Counted from the first letter of the stretch, positions 49,723-59,051 are shown. The stretch: DNA of 64,000 bases from Bacillota bacterium (GCA_023406895.1 JAEXTV010000031.1:186001-250000), one strand, 5' to 3'. Numbers and translations are program-made. The notes: generated by a model not told the origin, from the letters alone.

Positions 49723-50637
49723 ATGCCGATTAAAATACCCGAAAATCTGCCGGCGTATGAGGAGTTGAGCGAAGACAATATATTCGTCATGACGAATGAG
49801 CGCGCGATGCATCAGGACATACGGCCGCTGAAAATCGTGATACTCAACATTATGCCGGATAAGATTCTCGCGGAAGCGCAGCTGCTGCGCCTTATCGGCA
49901 ACACGCCGCTTCAGGTGGACCCGGTGCTGCTGAAAACGGCCACGCATTCATCCAAAACCACCTCGCAGGAGCATCTCAATACGTTTTACAAAACGTTTGA
50001 CGAGATTCGCGGTCATAAATACGACGGGCTCATTATCACGGGCGCGCCGGTGGAAAAAATGGAGTTTGAAGAGGTCAACTACTGGAAAGAGCTGACCGAG
50101 ATTATGGAGTGGAGCAAAACCAACGTGTTTTCCACACTGCATATTTGCTGGGGCGCGCAGGCGGGGCTTTATTACCACTATGGTATCCCGAAGTATGCGC
50201 TGCCCGCCAAGAAGTTCGGCGTGTTTTTGCACACGGCGGACAAATCTCAGATTAAGATGAAGCTGCTGCGCGGCTTTGATGATACGTTTTACGTGCCGCA
50301 TTCGCGTTATACCGAGGTGAGGCGCAAGGACATCATTAAGGACAAACGGCTGCAGATATTATCCGAGTCCAAGGAATCGGGCATCTATATCGTATCGGCG
50401 ATGGACGGCAAGCAGATATTCGTGATGGGGCATCCCGAATACGACAGGCTCGCGCTGTCGCGCGAGTACAACCGTGACATCAAGAAGGGGCTGGATATCG
50501 CGCTGCCGAAAAACTACTTCCCGAATGATGACCCCGGGCAGCTGCCGATGGTGACGTGGCGCAGCCATGCGCATCTGCTGTTTGCCAACTGGCTCAATTA
50601 TTACGTATATCAGGAAACGCCGTTTATACTCGAATAA
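49723..50637 (+). CDS. metA: Homoserine O-acyltransferase MetA
   Basis: 304 residues, the standard length. Class I glutamine amidotransferase-like fold: LKIVILNIMPDKILAE at the start, LIITGAPVEKMEFEEVNYW, nucleophile Cys in THLHICWGAQ-type motif LHICWGAQAG, MGHPEYDRLAL with the catalytic His, and WRSHAHLLFANWLNYYVYQ. It acylates homoserine for methionine synthesis. In Firmicutes this enzyme usually uses acetyl-CoA, but the deciding residue was not assessed. AAAAGGAGCAAATT precedes the ATG. It closes the sulfur operon. Confidence 0.95.
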   Translation: MPIKIPENLPAYEELSEDNIFVMTNERAMHQDIRPLKIVILNIMPDKILAEAQLLRLIGNTPLQVDPVLLKTATHSSKTTSQEHLNTFYKTFDEIRGHKYDGLIITGAPVEKMEFEEVNYWKELTEIMEWSKTNVFSTLHICWGAQAGLYYHYGIPKYALPAKKFGVFLHTADKSQIKMKLLRGFDDTFYVPHSRYTEVRRKDIIKDKRLQILSESKESGIYIVSAMDGKQIFVMGHPEYDRLALSREYNRDIKKGLDIALPKNYFPNDDPGQLPMVTWRSHAHLLFANWLNYYVYQETPFILE

Positions 50638-50647
50638 AGAAAATAAA

Positions 50648-50670
50648 AAGAGCCGACAGGCTCTTTTTTT
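50648..50670 (+). terminator. Rho-independent terminator after metA
   Basis: AAGAGCC and GGCTCTT with a GACA tetraloop, followed by five or more T. Confidence 0.9.
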
Positions 50671-51001
50671 GTCGTGAAACTATCGGGCACTCCGGGATAA
50701 GCCTTCTCCTTTGAGGAGAAGGTGGCGCGCAGTGCCGGATGAGGTGTCGCTTGTCAGTGACAGCTGAACACCGTATTCATTCGAAATCGCTTGTGCAACA
50801 TACGCCTTTCGCTGATATCAGTTTCTTTCATAACACTTATCTTGAACATAAAATAAAGACATATCGTCCTTTAATGATCGCATAAGTTGCGGCGTACATT
50901 CCTGTTCCGTAAATCCGGGACGAGGCTAGGCTACTGTTTTCAGAATCAAAAAAGGGTTACACTGGATGGCATATCTTTTAAGGTATCAATTCGTCCAAGT
51001 C
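50671..51001. repeat. Gap with one dispersed repeat
   Basis: At about 50697-50745 is AAGCCTTCTCCTTTGAGGAGAAGG-TGGCGCGCAGTGCCGGATGAGGTG, a member of the palindromic family. The rest shows no gene. Confidence 0.65.
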
Positions 51002-51796
51002 TCATTCCTCCGTGAGGTTAAACACGCATGCCAGCGTGAGGGGATTGCCATCCTGATCAAAAGCCTCCATCGACAGCCGGTATGTGCCCGCCGGGCTCGA
51101 CGGGTACCACGTTTTCATGTCAATCGACATCGGGAATACCGGCACATCCACGGGGTCGGACGAGGCGCAGAATTGGCTTGCGCAAGCCATCGTGCTCCAG
51201 CCGGTTGCTTCCTTTTTGTCGAGCTTTGGCACAAACGTAATCGCAATTTCACCGCCTGTCTGATTAAAGAGTTCCACGATGATCTCTTCCGTTCCCACGG
51301 GGTAATCGCGGTGCTGCGGGGCCATCCACACTGTATAAACGGTATCCGCCGGATTTTGGCCGGACGGGTCTTCAAAGGTATACCGGCCGCTGTCATCTGA
51401 AACGGTGTTCTCATTGAATGACACGGTGATTTCTCTGCCGTCGAAAAGCTTAATTTGATACTCGCCCCATGTGCCGGGAGCTCCCGTGGCCTGATCGTCG
51501 GCCTGCCCTTTGAGCTTGAGCTGCGCGAGCCAATTGAGCACGTCCTTTATCGCGTCTGTCTTGGAATACGTGACCGACGCGACACCGGCCGGGCTGCGGT
51601 CGTCATAATAATCAATGTACGCCACCTGCTCGGGGCTAATATCGTCCACCGCACCGATCGCTTCGGGTACAGCCGCCGCTGTGGGCGTCGAAGCCGCCGC
51701 CGCGGGGGACGGCGAAGCGGGTGCGTTTTGATTGGAATTGCTGCAGCCTGCCAGCAACGAGAGCAAAACGGCTGCGGCCAATAAGCTTTTTTTCAT
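51002..51796 (-). CDS. Lipoprotein, unknown function
   Basis: 264 residues. Signal peptide with lipobox LAGC (Cys near 18), a Ser/Ala/Pro linker (~residues 20-45), a middle domain (VTYSKTDAIKDVLNWLAQ, YQIKLFDGREITVSFNE) and a C-terminal beta domain whose VELFNQTGGEIAITF and PAGTYRLSMEAF resemble the Big_14-like pattern seen at 40663. AAGGAGTGTCTC precedes the ATG. It faces away from the hydrogenase-like gene, with the two promoters in between. Confidence 0.8.
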   Translation of the reverse strand: MKKSLLAAAVLLSLLAGCSNSNQNAPASPSPAAAASTPTAAAVPEAIGAVDDISPEQVAYIDYYDDRSPAGVASVTYSKTDAIKDVLNWLAQLKLKGQADDQATGAPGTWGEYQIKLFDGREITVSFNENTVSDDSGRYTFEDPSGQNPADTVYTVWMAPQHRDYPVGTEEIIVELFNQTGGEIAITFVPKLDKKEATGWSTMACASQFCASSDPVDVPVFPMSIDMKTWYPSSPAGTYRLSMEAFDQDGNPLTLACVFNLTEE

Positions 51797-51970
51797 GAGA
51801 CACTCCTTCTTGCGTACAATAAAGATGCGTTTCTATTATACCCGTATTGGGCAAAGCCGAACGTATTTTTATCAGCCGATAATAAAAAATTGATACAAAT
51901 TTAACATTAAAGAAAAACGTCTCAGCACCGATAAAATAGAATATAGTTTTGACATCACAGGAGAACAGGA

Positions 51971-53689
51971 ATGAGAGACATTATCATCACAGACCCCTCA
52001 AAATGCGAAGGGTGTAACCGGTGTGTGCGTGTATGCCCTATACACGAAGCCAATATCGCATATCTTGAAAACGGTACAATCAAAGTGAAAATTGATACGG
52101 AAAAATGCATCACCTGTGGTGCCTGCCTTGAAGTGTGTCAGCATGAAGCGCGTACTTTTTCTGATGATACAGAGCGCTTCTTTGCCGATATTGAACGCGG
52201 TGATGCCATCACGCTGATGGTGGCGCCCTCCTTTCGATCGAACTTTGCGAATGGGGATGCCATTCTTGCGTGGCTCAAATCGCAGGGGGTCACAACCGTT
52301 GTGGACGTATCGCTTGGTGCTGACATCTGTACTTGGGCACACATCCGCTATATCGAAGAGCATAATCCTCGCGCGCTGATTACGCAGCCGTGCCCCGCGA
52401 TTGTTGCCTATGTAGAAAAACACCGGCCGGAACTGGTCGGTCTGCTTTCTCCGGTGCACAGCCCCATGCTCTGCACCGCCGTGTTTTTAAGAAAGTATTT
52501 GCACAACACCGAAAAAATTGCCGTGCTCTCACCTTGCGTGGCGAAGAAAAATGAGTTTGATGAGACGCATACCGTGAGCTACAACGTGACATTTAAACGG
52601 CTTGCAGAGTATATGAGCCAAAAGGGCATCGAGGTGCCAGACGCGCCGTTTGAGTTCGACCATGTGGCCTCATCGCTTGGGAGGCTCTATGCGATGCCGG
52701 GCGGACTCAAAGAAAACTTGGAGTATTACATCGGCAAAGCCGTACGCGTGGATAAATCCGAAGGCCAAAACACGGTATATACTCATATCGATGAGTTCGC
52801 ACGCGAGCCCGAGAGCAACTTACCTGCGATATTTGATGTCCTCAATTGCCCGGACGGCTGTAATGCGGGAACCGGGTGTCTCAAAGATCAATCAGTGTTT
52901 TGTATCAACCGCGTGATGGACGAACAGCGGCAAAGTGCGATGGCGATGTATGAGAAAACCGACGAGGCACAGATGACGAAGCTCTTCGCGCTGTTTGACA
53001 AGAAACTCAAACTGACCGATTTTGTTCGCAGCTATACGGCCCAGCCGGTTACGCCCATCTTTTATACAGAAGATGATGTGGAACAAGCGTACAAGCAGCT
53101 CGGCAAAACAACATCGGAGCAGCGCTCGCATAACTGCTATGCCTGCGGCTGCGAGGCCTGCAGTGATCTCGCCGTTCGTATTGCAAAGGGGATCAATGTG
53201 CCCGAGAACTGCATGGAAAAAACGCGCCAGGACATATTGCGCGAGCACGAAGCGTTTATCGGTGAACGACACAACAGCTTTGAAAACCTGAACAGAATAC
53301 AGGCGGAACTGCAAGGCATAAAGACTCAGTTTGAAATGGTTTTGGCCGATGTTGAGAATGTCGGCGAGGCCATCGAACAATACAACAAAATGGCGCGGAT
53401 GGTCAACGATATGGCTTTGCAGACTCAGATATTATCGCTCAACGCGTCTGTGGAAGCGGCACGCGCCGGCGCGGCGGGAAAGGGATTTGCCGTGGTGGCG
53501 CAAGCCATAAGGGATCTTGCCACGCAGTCCCGGGAATCGGTGAAGGAAGTGACTGATACGAGTGCGTTTGCCACAAAAACAATCGAGGCCATTACACAGG
53601 CGAGCGGCAGTGTGGATGCGTCGCTGTTAAAAGCTGCGGATTATGTGGAGGAGATCACCCGCGCGATGGGCGGTTTGAAAACTGTCTGA
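51971..53689 (+). CDS. Soluble [FeFe]-hydrogenase-like/chemoreceptor signalling fusion
   Basis: 572 residues, no membrane helix. Domain order: two 4Fe-4S clusters (CEGCNRCVRVCP and CITCGACLEVC, residues 12-56); an H-cluster-type hydrogenase domain (~80-310) with TQPCPAIV (Cys141), SPCVAKKNE (Cys189) and NCPDGC (Cys293, Cys297); an extra 4Fe-4S-type motif CYACGCEAC with Cys414; then a helical linker and an MCP signalling tip (ILSLNASVEAARAGAAGKGF, 487-506). The H-cluster loops are diverged from TSCCPAW and ACPGGC of catalytic enzymes. That suggests a cytoplasmic sensor of H2 or redox state feeding a CheA/CheW-type or related output. CAGGAGAACAGGA precedes the ATG. Confidence 0.92.
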   Translation: MRDIIITDPSKCEGCNRCVRVCPIHEANIAYLENGTIKVKIDTEKCITCGACLEVCQHEARTFSDDTERFFADIERGDAITLMVAPSFRSNFANGDAILAWLKSQGVTTVVDVSLGADICTWAHIRYIEEHNPRALITQPCPAIVAYVEKHRPELVGLLSPVHSPMLCTAVFLRKYLHNTEKIAVLSPCVAKKNEFDETHTVSYNVTFKRLAEYMSQKGIEVPDAPFEFDHVASSLGRLYAMPGGLKENLEYYIGKAVRVDKSEGQNTVYTHIDEFAREPESNLPAIFDVLNCPDGCNAGTGCLKDQSVFCINRVMDEQRQSAMAMYEKTDEAQMTKLFALFDKKLKLTDFVRSYTAQPVTPIFYTEDDVEQAYKQLGKTTSEQRSHNCYACGCEACSDLAVRIAKGINVPENCMEKTRQDILREHEAFIGERHNSFENLNRIQAELQGIKTQFEMVLADVENVGEAIEQYNKMARMVNDMALQTQILSLNASVEAARAGAAGKGFAVVAQAIRDLATQSRESVKEVTDTSAFATKTIEAITQASGSVDASLLKAADYVEEITRAMGGLKTV

Positions 53690-53705
53690 AGAATCAAATG
53701 AGTCG

Positions 53706-53737
53706 AGCCGCAGAGGCTGAACGTCTGCGGCTTTTTT
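53706..53737 (+). terminator. Rho-independent terminator
   Basis: AGCCGCAGA and TCTGCGGCT form a 9-bp stem, then six T, after the hydrogenase-like gene. Confidence 0.9.
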
Positions 53738-54029
53738 GTTTAAAGAATACCCCCGGTCATGCTTGGGTACCAAAAGGCTTTCGCTATGAGTAAATTGGAT
53801 AATGACGATAGAATATGCTTTAACATGACTAGCCGTCTCCCGGAAGAAAAGGTGGTACGAAGCTGTCAAAAAGGCTGACAAAGCAAACACCTCATCAGTC
53901 GCCTGCCGGCGATAGCTTCAGGAGAAGCCAAAGTATACGTCTTAGATAGCTTAAATGCATTTGATAAGACGCGCCCCTTCAACCTGTGAATACCGCGGTT
54001 CGGCTTTTGGCCCGATTATTCGGCCCTGA
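53738..54029. repeat. Gap with repeat fragments
   Basis: AAGAATACCCCCGGTCATGC at about 53743 recurs as AAGAATACTCCCGGTCATGC at about 59090. In both places it directly follows a terminator T-run. No gene. Confidence 0.6.
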
Positions 54030-54470
54030 TCAGTCAAACCAAAGCACAAACCCCGTTTTGTCATGGCGGTTAAACCCGGCGCGCTCATAAAATGCAAGCG
54101 TGCTTTCGAGCTTTGAGCCGGTCAGCAGCATCACCTTGTAGCAATGCGCCTGTTTCGCGATGCTTTTCGCGTGGTCAAGAACGGCCGAAGCATAGCCTTT
54201 TTTTCGATGCGCTTCGTCGGTGATGACATTTTCAATCAGCGCATACGGGCGCTGCTCATGCGTCAGATTGGGCACGATAAGCAGCACGCACGATGACACG
54301 ATTTTTCCGTCCTCAATGCCCACAATCACATGATGGTTTTGATCCGCCATCATGTGTTCCCATATCGTCATGATCCGCTCGTTCGTCTCGGGTATCGTCG
54401 TATGGCGAAATTGTGAATAGAGGCTTAAGAGCCCGGGCAAGTCGGCTTTCTCTGCTGATCTTAATTGCAT
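54030..54470 (-). CDS. GNAT family N-acetyltransferase
   Basis: 146 residues. It starts MQLRSAEKADLPGLLSLYSQF, and has the strand VGIEDGKIVSSCVLLIVPN. The acetyl-CoA motif A is ALIENVITDEAHRKKGYASAV (near 85), and motif B is VMLLTGSKLESTLAFYERAGF. Substrate unknown. GGAGG lies upstream of the ATG. A second GNAT gene on the same strand lies 133 bases upstream. Confidence 0.9.
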   Translation of the reverse strand: MQLRSAEKADLPGLLSLYSQFRHTTIPETNERIMTIWEHMMADQNHHVIVGIEDGKIVSSCVLLIVPNLTHEQRPYALIENVITDEAHRKKGYASAVLDHAKSIAKQAHCYKVMLLTGSKLESTLAFYERAGFNRHDKTGFVLWFD

Positions 54471-54603
54471 ATAAATATCCTCCCGTGAACCGGATATATT
54501 TGATTAGACCATGTTTTTCTTATTGCAGGACGGCTAAGTGACGGTATGCAAAGAAGGGGCAAATATAATGAGCATGCCGTCACCGGCAGTAAAGGCCATG
54601 TCG

Positions 54604-55071
54604 CTATGACAGAAAAAGGCGAGGGGGGTGATATTTACATTTCTCAGTTTGTTCGTCCGGCTTTAAATACTGAATCATGCCTGCGCCGTGCCTGTCGTTG
54701 GGGCGCTCAATAAAGCCGAACGTTTTGTAAAACGGCTCCTTGCCCTTTGCGGCCATCAGGTTGATCATGGCCTGCTGCCCGGGCTCCAAGTGTGCGTGAA
54801 TTCGGTCCATCACCTGTGCCATCATGGCACGGCCGATGCCCTTGCCCTGAAAATCCGGATGAACGACGACATCGACGATCAGCATGAAATAACCGCCGTC
54901 GCTGACCACGCGCGCCATTCCCACCGGGCATCCGTCCGCCACAGCCGCAGTCAGAAAAAATGAATGATCGATACCGGCCTTGGCCTGCTTTTCCTCCACA
55001 GAACTCCAGCCCACACTGCACCGCAAGCCGTTATAATCCTCAACACTGATGGTATTGACATAATCGATCAT
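54604..55071 (-). CDS. GNAT family N-acetyltransferase
   Basis: 155 residues. N-terminus MIDYVNTISVEDYNGLRCSV, GMARVVSDGGYFMLIVDVVV, and motif A HPDFQGKGIGRAMMAQVMDR (near 75), then YKTFGFIERPNDRHGAGM. The ending resembles the YitI/arylamine-type GNATs with GAGM near the C-terminus. Substrate not predictable. GGAGAAAAAGC precedes the ATG. Confidence 0.9.
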   Translation of the reverse strand: MIDYVNTISVEDYNGLRCSVGWSSVEEKQAKAGIDHSFFLTAAVADGCPVGMARVVSDGGYFMLIVDVVVHPDFQGKGIGRAMMAQVMDRIHAHLEPGQQAMINLMAAKGKEPFYKTFGFIERPNDRHGAGMIQYLKPDEQTEKCKYHPPRLFLS

Positions 55072-55184
55072 GCTTTTTCTCCGGACAAAGATTTATTGTT
55101 AAATATATCATATGGCCCGCGTTGTGTCACGGCTTCATGGGCATAATTTCCATGAGGGTTTTTTATACGGACGGAGAAACACTT

Positions 55185-56471
55185 ATGATGACAAACGGAA
55201 ATCAAAAGCGCACGGTCAGCGTGGGCTATGCGTGCCTTGCGCTCGGCGTGAAAGATGCGGCAATGAAAACCTGCCGTCTTCAGGGGGCATCGCCGGAGCG
55301 GCTTGACGCGCTGGCTGCACACAATTTAAACGCGCTTGAAGCCATGATTCGCTACAACGCGGAAAGCGGTATTCGGCTCTTCCGAATCAGCTCGGATCTG
55401 GTACCGTTCGGCTCTCATCCGGCGGTGTCGTTTGATTGGCGCGAAAGCTTTGCATCACGCTTGTCTGAGATTGGGCGGCTCATCGGGAAGTCATCCTTGC
55501 GCGTCTCGATGCATCCGGGGCAGTATACCGTGCTCAATTCAACGAACGCCGAGGTGGTTGCGCGGTCAATCGCCGATCTTGTTTATCATGAACGCGTATT
55601 GAGCGCCCTGCAGACGGACAGCAGCCACAAAATCGTGCTGCATATCGGCGGCGTTTCGGGCAATAAGAAGGAGGCGCTTACGCGTTTTCGAACGAACTTC
55701 GCTTACCTGAATGATGCTGTGAAAAGCCGCCTTGTGATTGAAAATGACGACCGTTATTTTCATATTGCCGATGTGATTGAGACGGGGCACCGCCTCGGAA
55801 TTCCCGTTGTGTTCGATAATCTGCACCATACAATCAACGGCTGCGGCCCGGCATCTCCATATGAGTGGATACGCCTGTGCGGCGATACGTGGCGCGCCCA
55901 TGACGGGCGGCAGAAAATTCACTATTCGCAGCAGGACGAAATGAAACGTGCGGGCGCGCACTCAAAGACCGTCCGCATACGCGAGTTTCTTGAATTTGCA
56001 GCGCCGCTTTCCGATCTTGATATTATGCTCGAGGTGAAGGATAAAAACCTCTCCGCGATGAAATGCGCGCTATGTCTCAATCAAAACGGGTCGATCCAAA
56101 AGCTTGAAAAACAGTGGCGCCTTTATAAATACCTCGTGCTCGAAAAAAATCCGGCGGGTTATCAGGCCATACGCGAGCTGCTCAAAGTCAAATCCGCTTA
56201 TCCGGCGGCCGAATTTTTTGAAATTATTGAGGCATCGCTTGCCAAAGATGAAAACACAGGGGCTGCCGTTAACGCCGCGGAGCACGTATGGGGTTATTTA
56301 AAAGGCGTCTGCACAATAAAAGAAAGGGCCGGCTTTGAAAAGTTCCTGGGCAGCTATCAAGCGGGCCGTATTCCTTTGAGCAGAATGAAGAGCTTTCTTC
56401 AAAGGCTCAGTGAAAAATATCAAATGACTTATCTTCTCGATTCATATTATTTCATTGACGGTATTTGTTAA
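55185..56471 (+). CDS. uvsE: UV DNA damage endonuclease, UvsE/UVDE family
   Basis: About 428 residues. TIM-barrel motifs of the family: VSVGYACLALGV (start), RISSDLVPFGSHP, VSMHPGQYTVLNS (first metal His), VLHIGGVSGNK, LVIENDDRYF (Glu ligand), GIPVVFDNLHHTIN, and IHYSQQDEMKRAGAHS. All metal ligands look intact. The enzyme nicks 5' of UV photoproducts and other lesions. The C-terminus is longer than the core domain by about 120 residues. In spore-formers such an enzyme may act during outgrowth. The ATG lies 8 bases after GGAG. Confidence 0.94.
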   Translation: MMTNGNQKRTVSVGYACLALGVKDAAMKTCRLQGASPERLDALAAHNLNALEAMIRYNAESGIRLFRISSDLVPFGSHPAVSFDWRESFASRLSEIGRLIGKSSLRVSMHPGQYTVLNSTNAEVVARSIADLVYHERVLSALQTDSSHKIVLHIGGVSGNKKEALTRFRTNFAYLNDAVKSRLVIENDDRYFHIADVIETGHRLGIPVVFDNLHHTINGCGPASPYEWIRLCGDTWRAHDGRQKIHYSQQDEMKRAGAHSKTVRIREFLEFAAPLSDLDIMLEVKDKNLSAMKCALCLNQNGSIQKLEKQWRLYKYLVLEKNPAGYQAIRELLKVKSAYPAAEFFEIIEASLAKDENTGAAVNAAEHVWGYLKGVCTIKERAGFEKFLGSYQAGRIPLSRMKSFLQRLSEKYQMTYLLDSYYFIDGIC

Positions 56472-56541
56472 ATTACTGTTAAATGTGACATTATTACTTT
56501 TCTTTAATCGTAATAGGAATTATTATAATTATAAAATAATT

Positions 56542-57207
56542 ATGACAGAAAAGAGGCGAAGACATTTGCTCGAGCAACTGATTGATTCAATTGAGAAGCA
56601 AGACAAGGCGCAGGCTGTCACACTCTGCCTTAATGCCTTGGAAGAAGGCAGCCTCAGCGTTCCCGCACTCTATGAAACCGTGCTCACTCCGGCGTTGAAC
56701 CGCATTATCGTGACGCACAGCAACGAGGACGATATGATCTGGCGTGAACACATGATGTCGTCCATCGTCCGCGGCATTGTGGAAACGTGTTATCCGTTTG
56801 TGCTGCGTGAGCGTGAGAAAACAGCTTTGCAAACCGAAGATACGGTGCTGGTGGTTTGCCCGAAGCAGGAAGAACATGAGATCGGGGCGCGCATGGCCGC
56901 CGACTTCTTCACAATTTGGGGCTTCAATACCGTATATATCGGCGCGAACACGCCGGACAAAACGCTGCTCAAGGCAGTGGAATCGCTGCGTCCGCGCTAC
57001 ATCGCCGTGAGCGTATCAAATTACTATCACATGTTTGCCGCCAAAGATATGATCGCGAATGTTCGATCACGCTTTGAGGTAAACGTTGTGGCGGGGGGGC
57101 AGGCTTTCGTCAAAAATCCGGAAGCGGTGAGCACCATTGGCGCGGATATTCTTCTGAAAAGCTTTAATGATATCGGCACTCTGCGCAAAGGGGGTGGCGC
57201 GTCATGA
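56542..57207 (+). CDS. Cobalamin (B12)-binding domain protein
   Basis: About 221 residues. The N-terminal helical cap (~1-90, EQLIDSIEKQDKAQAVTLCL, WREHMMSSIVRGIVETCYP) is the B12-binding-2 type, and the C-terminal Rossmann-like B12 domain (~95-215) follows. The lower-ligand motif is QEEHEIGARMAA, E-x-H-x-x-G with Glu in place of the usual Asp. Later motifs are YIGANTPDKTLLKAV, VSVSNYYHM and VVAGGQAFVKNP, which fit. No DNA-binding or methyltransferase part is present. Its stop overlaps the start of an FtsX-type permease (ATGA). The ribosome site is weak. Confidence 0.88.
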   Translation: MTEKRRRHLLEQLIDSIEKQDKAQAVTLCLNALEEGSLSVPALYETVLTPALNRIIVTHSNEDDMIWREHMMSSIVRGIVETCYPFVLREREKTALQTEDTVLVVCPKQEEHEIGARMAADFFTIWGFNTVYIGANTPDKTLLKAVESLRPRYIAVSVSNYYHMFAAKDMIANVRSRFEVNVVAGGQAFVKNPEAVSTIGADILLKSFNDIGTLRKGGGAS

Positions 57208-58358
57208 GGCTTGCGCTCAAAATTGCGGCACGGTTTTTATCGGCCAGCCGCGGGCAAACCATATTGATCATACTCGGCATCGCGATCGGGGTCTCCGTTC
57301 AGATTTTTATCGGATCCTTGATTGACGGGCTGCAGCGGTCTTTGGTGGACAAAACCATCGGCAGTTCGTCGCAGGTAACGGTTATTCCGGCAGATAACGA
57401 AAAAGACTTTGCGCAGGACGACGGCGTAGCAGCTTCACTGAAGCACAACGAAGAACTGACCGCCGTGTCCGAGGCTTTTGATGCATCCGGTTTTATCAAG
57501 GTGGATGAAGAGACATATCCCGTGCTGATGCGTGGTTTTGATTTTGCCGCAGCCAATGCCATATACAAGTTTGATGCGAATCTACTAAGCGGCGCTCTGC
57601 CCGCCGATGAAAACGACGTGATTGTCGGCAAAGAGCTGGCTGATAGTGCCGGTATTGAAACGGGGGATACGGTCGATTTTTTAACGCCGCAGGGCGATGC
57701 GGCGCAGGTAACGGTGAGCGGCATATACGATCTCAAAGTGGCGACAGTCAACAAAACATGGATTCCGACAACGATATCGACCGCGCAGACGGTGTTTGAT
57801 GCCAAGGGGCGGCTGACTTCCATAGAGACGCAGGTCAGCGATGTGTTCGCGGCGGACGAAACCGATGCCGCCATCGCCGAGGGCTTGCCCGATACGCTCA
57901 GCGTGACCAACTGGAAGGATCAGAATGAGCAGCTGTTGAGCGGCCTCAAAGGACAGTCGGCCTCAAGCTATATGATTCAGGTGTTCGTGCTGCTGGCCGT
58001 GCTGCTTGGTATCAGCTCGGTGCTCGCCATCTCCGTGGTGCAAAAATCACGCCAGATCGGGATACTCAAGGCCATGGGCATCAAAGACAGAGCCGCGCGC
58101 ACGATATTCCTGCTGCAGGGGCTCATACTCGGTATCATCGGCGGCGCGATCGGCACCGGCCTAGGTATCGGTCTGTCGTACGCGTTCTCAAATTTTGTGA
58201 AGAACCCGGACGGAACGCCGCTTGTGCCGTTCTATCTCGACACGCAGTTTATCACGCTGTCGGTGCTGATTGCGGTGCTCGCTGCCATGATGGCCGCGCT
58301 GATTCCGGCACGCAAGTCGTCCAAACTGAACCCAATCGAGGTGATCCGCAATGGCTGA
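57204..58358 (+). CDS. ABC transporter permease, FtsX/MacB-LolC type
   Basis: 384 residues. One N-terminal helix (residues ~18-40), an extracytoplasmic domain (~45-250), then three C-terminal helices. FtsX core motifs: VISVVQKSRQIGILKAMGIKDR-like segment (VVQKSRQIGILKAMG), LQGLILGIIGGAIGTGLGIG, and the end IPARKSSKLNPIEVIRNG. Such MacB/LolCDE-like mechanotransmitter transporters act on lipoproteins, peptides or antibiotics. It is coupled by overlap to both the B12-binding gene before it and the ATPase after it. Confidence 0.92.
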   Translation: MRLALKIAARFLSASRGQTILIILGIAIGVSVQIFIGSLIDGLQRSLVDKTIGSSSQVTVIPADNEKDFAQDDGVAASLKHNEELTAVSEAFDASGFIKVDEETYPVLMRGFDFAAANAIYKFDANLLSGALPADENDVIVGKELADSAGIETGDTVDFLTPQGDAAQVTVSGIYDLKVATVNKTWIPTTISTAQTVFDAKGRLTSIETQVSDVFAADETDAAIAEGLPDTLSVTNWKDQNEQLLSGLKGQSASSYMIQVFVLLAVLLGISSVLAISVVQKSRQIGILKAMGIKDRAARTIFLLQGLILGIIGGAIGTGLGIGLSYAFSNFVKNPDGTPLVPFYLDTQFITLSVLIAVLAAMMAALIPARKSSKLNPIEVIRNG

Positions 58359-59037
58359 CATCATGACACTGAAAGATGTGAACAAAATATACGGCGACAA
58401 GATTAAAACGCAGGTGCTGTTTGATGTGAACTTGGGGTTTGAAGCACAGTCCTTCAACTCGATCATCGGTGAATCGGGCAGCGGCAAATCCACGCTGATG
58501 AACATACTCGGCACGCTCGATACGCCCACCAGCGGCGATGTGCTGATAAACGGCGTCAACACAACCCGGCTCAACAAAAACAAGCTTGCGGCGCTTCGCA
58601 ACGAGACGATCGGCTTCGTGTTTCAGTTCCACTACCTGCTGCCCGAATTCTCGGTGCTCGAAAACGTGCTGATGCCGTATCAGATCAAGCACGGGAAGGT
58701 GACATCCGAGGCGAAAAAGCAAGCCGACAAACTGCTCGACATCGTGGGGCTCACGCGTGTGCGTAAAAACAAGGCCACGGAGATTTCGGGCGGCCAGCAG
58801 CAGCGCACGGCGATTGCGCGTGCGCTGATCAACAGCCCCGCGATTGTGCTCGGCGACGAGCCGACGGGCAATCTCGACTCGATGACGACCGAAACGGTGT
58901 ACCAGCTCATGCGCGACATCAACGAGGAATTCAAGACCACATTTGTGGTGATCACACACGACCGGCGCGTGGCGGAAAAGGCGGACCGCATCATCGAGAT
59001 CAAGGACGGGCGCATCGAGATGGATATACGAAAATAA
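58351..59037 (+). CDS. ABC transporter ATPase, LolD/MacB type
   Basis: 228 residues. Walker A GESGSGKST (near 42), Q-loop FQFHYLLPEFSVLENV (with the conserved LLPEF of LolD/MacB-type), signature ISGGQQQRTAIARAL, Walker B VLGDEPTGNLDS, and the switch His in VVITHDRRVAEKA. It is the ATPase for the FtsX permease immediately upstream. There is an 8-base overlap between the genes. A terminator follows. Confidence 0.95.
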   Translation: MADIMTLKDVNKIYGDKIKTQVLFDVNLGFEAQSFNSIIGESGSGKSTLMNILGTLDTPTSGDVLINGVNTTRLNKNKLAALRNETIGFVFQFHYLLPEFSVLENVLMPYQIKHGKVTSEAKKQADKLLDIVGLTRVRKNKATEISGGQQQRTAIARALINSPAIVLGDEPTGNLDSMTTETVYQLMRDINEEFKTTFVVITHDRRVAEKADRIIEIKDGRIEMDIRK

Positions 59038-59051
59038 AACATAGTCATGAA

